DNA of 6,395 bases from contig DCGJ01000052.1 of assembly GCA_002315495.1 (NCBI GenBank), forward strand, positions 214 through 6,608. The letters run 5' to 3'. This stretch comes from Lachnoclostridium sp. UBA1781 (GTDB lineage: Bacteria; Bacillota; Clostridia; Lachnospirales; Lachnospiraceae). Made by a program: the position numbers and the translations under genes. Positions 4,957-6,395 of this stretch are shown here, piece by piece. The notes under the pieces were generated by a model that was not told the DNA's origin, did no database searches, and saw only the letters and a program-made list of their open reading frames with translations. The stretch's first letter is position 1. Every line of letters starts with the position of its first letter.

Positions 4957-6395
4957 TTACTTTCCCTTGCCAAGCACATTCATAAAGTCGGAACCCTCCA
5001 CAGGTGCCTGCAGACGCTTCTGCTCGATGCGCTTTAAGAACATAATGAAATTCGGATTCTGACGAAGCTGGTTAATCGGAAGTTCCTTCGCCTGTTCGCC
5101 GAGGGCGCATTTGGCCAGATAATCATCGATTTCCACAACGAATCCAAGGTCCTGCAGCTGCGTCAAAAGTTCCAGCACCAAATCAATATCGGTTCCGTTC
5201 ACTGTTTCCGGAATCTTCATCTCAATATATTTTGCAGGCACATGATATCGCTGCAAAAGATACTTTGTACGGTTCAGAAAATCCGGGCTGAACAGGTACT
5301 GCCAGCTGCTGCCAACACCAACCGATGGCGGCTCGACTCCATTATCCATCCATTCCTTCATCAAACGGAAGGTCTCTTTATGCACATAGTAATCCAGTTC
5401 GGTAATGAATCCGTTTTCCTCAAAAATCGGTTCAAAGCTGCACGGCTCCAACACCTGTCCTTCGGATGTAATCCAACGAACCAACGCATCCGCTCCGGTA
5501 AGGCTTCCCTCCGTGTCTCGACGCGGCTGGAAGAACACCTTGAATTCACGATTATCGAGCGCCTCTCTCATAGCGTTCTCCACAAATTCCTTGAAGCTGT
5601 TCACCTGACGCAAATCATCCGTGTAAAATGCCAGCGCAACCGTCGGCATGTCCTGCATCGTTCCAATGCTCTTTCTTGCCAGATTTGCGCGCTCTAATGC
5701 CTCACTTACCGCAAGTTCTCTTCCCTGCATTCGAAAGATTCCACACCATACATCAAGGCGGAGATCCGGATACAGACGAAGCACCTCACTGTGAGCACTT
5801 TCCAGCATCATGGACACGCGTGCTTCGGTACGTTCTTTATCATCAAAGTCAATCATCACGGCAAAGTTCGCCCCGGTGATTCTTGCAAACGGTTCTTTCT
5901 CCTTCAGGTTGGTTGCCACACTTGCGGCAAATACCTTCATAATTTCATTGCTTGCCTGATAGCCCCAAACTTCGGTTACATCACCAAACTGTGGGAAGCT
6001 AAAATACAAAAAGCTGTGATTTGCCCTTCGGTCTTCTGCCAACACGCGGGTGGCTTCCACCTCAAAACGTTCTGCAGTTAACTGTCCGGTAAGAACGTCC
6101 TTACTACGTACACGGTCCACAAACTCCGTCACGTCGGACCAGCAGACAAGGCAAGGCGTCTTTAGGGAATCGTCCGCATTTGGTTCACCTTCCTCCCCGA
6201 GAGGCTTCGTTTCACTCGTAATGACGGACGCGGTTGTGCTAATCCATCGATTCTGCTTTTCGTAATAGCTCTCGGTTGTATTGATCGTCTTGCCGTTTCC
6301 AAGGCCGGCTACCGGACAATTCTTACACGGCTCTTTGCGACCCATAATGGCACTATAGCAATGCTCGCCGGAATGGGCCTGCGGGTACTGACGAC
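4957..6395 (-). CDS. Degenerate PAS-GGDEF-EAL signalling protein, C-terminal part (start beyond the right edge)
   Basis: This resembles cyclic-di-GMP signalling proteins but looks catalytically dead. The first visible Met is at 6345. However, the frame stays open through 16 more codons to the window edge and encodes part of the domain (GEHCYSAI before MGRKEPCKNCPV), so the true start is outside. Numbering from that Met: a PAS-like end with clustered cysteines (C7, C10, C65, C68, and one upstream) closes near WSDVTEFV (69-76). A GGDEF-like domain follows (about 83-228); the signature is TGANF (157-161), and the metal Asp position is Ser116. An EAL-like domain spans about 251-440: EAL is DAL (286-288), the Asn of V-N-L-S is Gly345, the EITE-like motif is KIPE (377-380) and DDFG is DDYL (407-410). 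The domain ends soon after, lacking the later Lys, Glu and Gln motifs. A non-enzymatic sensor or binding role is inferred. Confidence 0.85.
   Translation of the reverse strand, partial: RQYPQAHSGEHCYSAIMGRKEPCKNCPVAGLGNGKTINTTESYYEKQNRWISTTASVITSETKPLGEEGEPNADDSLKTPCLVCWSDVTEFVDRVRSKDVLTGQLTAERFEVEATRVLAEDRRANHSFLYFSFPQFGDVTEVWGYQASNEIMKVFAASVATNLKEKEPFARITGANFAVMIDFDDKERTEARVSMMLESAHSEVLRLYPDLRLDVWCGIFRMQGRELAVSEALERANLARKSIGTMQDMPTVALAFYTDDLRQVNSFKEFVENAMREALDNREFKVFFQPRRDTEGSLTGADALVRWITSEGQVLEPCSFEPIFEENGFITELDYYVHKETFRLMKEWMDNGVEPPSVGVGSSWQYLFSPDFLNRTKYLLQRYHVPAKYIEMKIPETVNGTDIDLVLELLTQLQDLGFVVEIDDYLAKCALGEQAKELPINQLRQNPNFIMFLKRIEQKRLQAPVEGSDFMNVLGKGK

Noticed and set aside
4951..4967. 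Six-base inverted repeat (AGGGAA / TTCCCT) over the stop codon of the GGDEF/EAL gene
   Set aside because: Short and partly in coding sequence; the strong terminator nearby explains transcript ending.

Overview
The window carries most of an F-type (F1Fo) ATP synthase operon, all on the minus strand, plus the 3' part of a degenerate GGDEF/EAL signalling gene upstream of it. The moderate base composition, strong AGGAGG-type ribosome binding sites, a gamma subunit starting with a TTEIQNRIRSIRDTMKITKAM-like helix and a PAS domain with an HCY...PCKNCP cysteine pattern suggest an anaerobic Firmicute of the Clostridia, probably Lachnospiraceae-like. That placement is inference; the window contains no rRNA or other strong marker.

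Layout, in the direction of transcription (right to left). Positions 6395-4957: the C-terminal part of a PAS-GGDEF-EAL protein whose start lies beyond the right edge. Its GGDEF site is destroyed and its EAL domain is degenerate and cut short. Positions 4912-4875: a strong intrinsic terminator closing that gene. Positions 4838-4810: a good sigma-A-type promoter for the atp operon. Then atpB (subunit a), atpE (c), atpF (b), atpA (alpha), atpG (gamma) and the first 151 codons of atpD (beta), which runs off the left edge inside the Walker A motif. No atpI precedes atpB.

The striking point is that the usual separate atpH (delta) gene between atpF and atpA is missing. The alpha subunit is about 95 residues too long at its N-terminus, and the extra part aligns well with only the C-terminal domain of delta, the part that normally binds the b stalk. 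The long N-terminal helical domain of delta is absent. Because alpha is present in three copies, the fusion predicts up to three delta C-terminal domains on top of F1 instead of one delta. The neighbouring gamma subunit carries a 30-residue, strongly basic C-terminal extension, on the rotor end that points towards the same site. Together these suggest a remodelled stator-F1 junction.

The c subunit has the essential carboxylate (E55) but lacks two of the side-chain ligands typical of Na+-type rings, so the enzyme is most likely H+-coupled. Two non-terminator hairpins, between atpB and atpE and directly before the atpG ribosome binding site, may tune relative subunit expression. No mobile elements, tRNAs, rRNAs or CRISPR arrays are visible.
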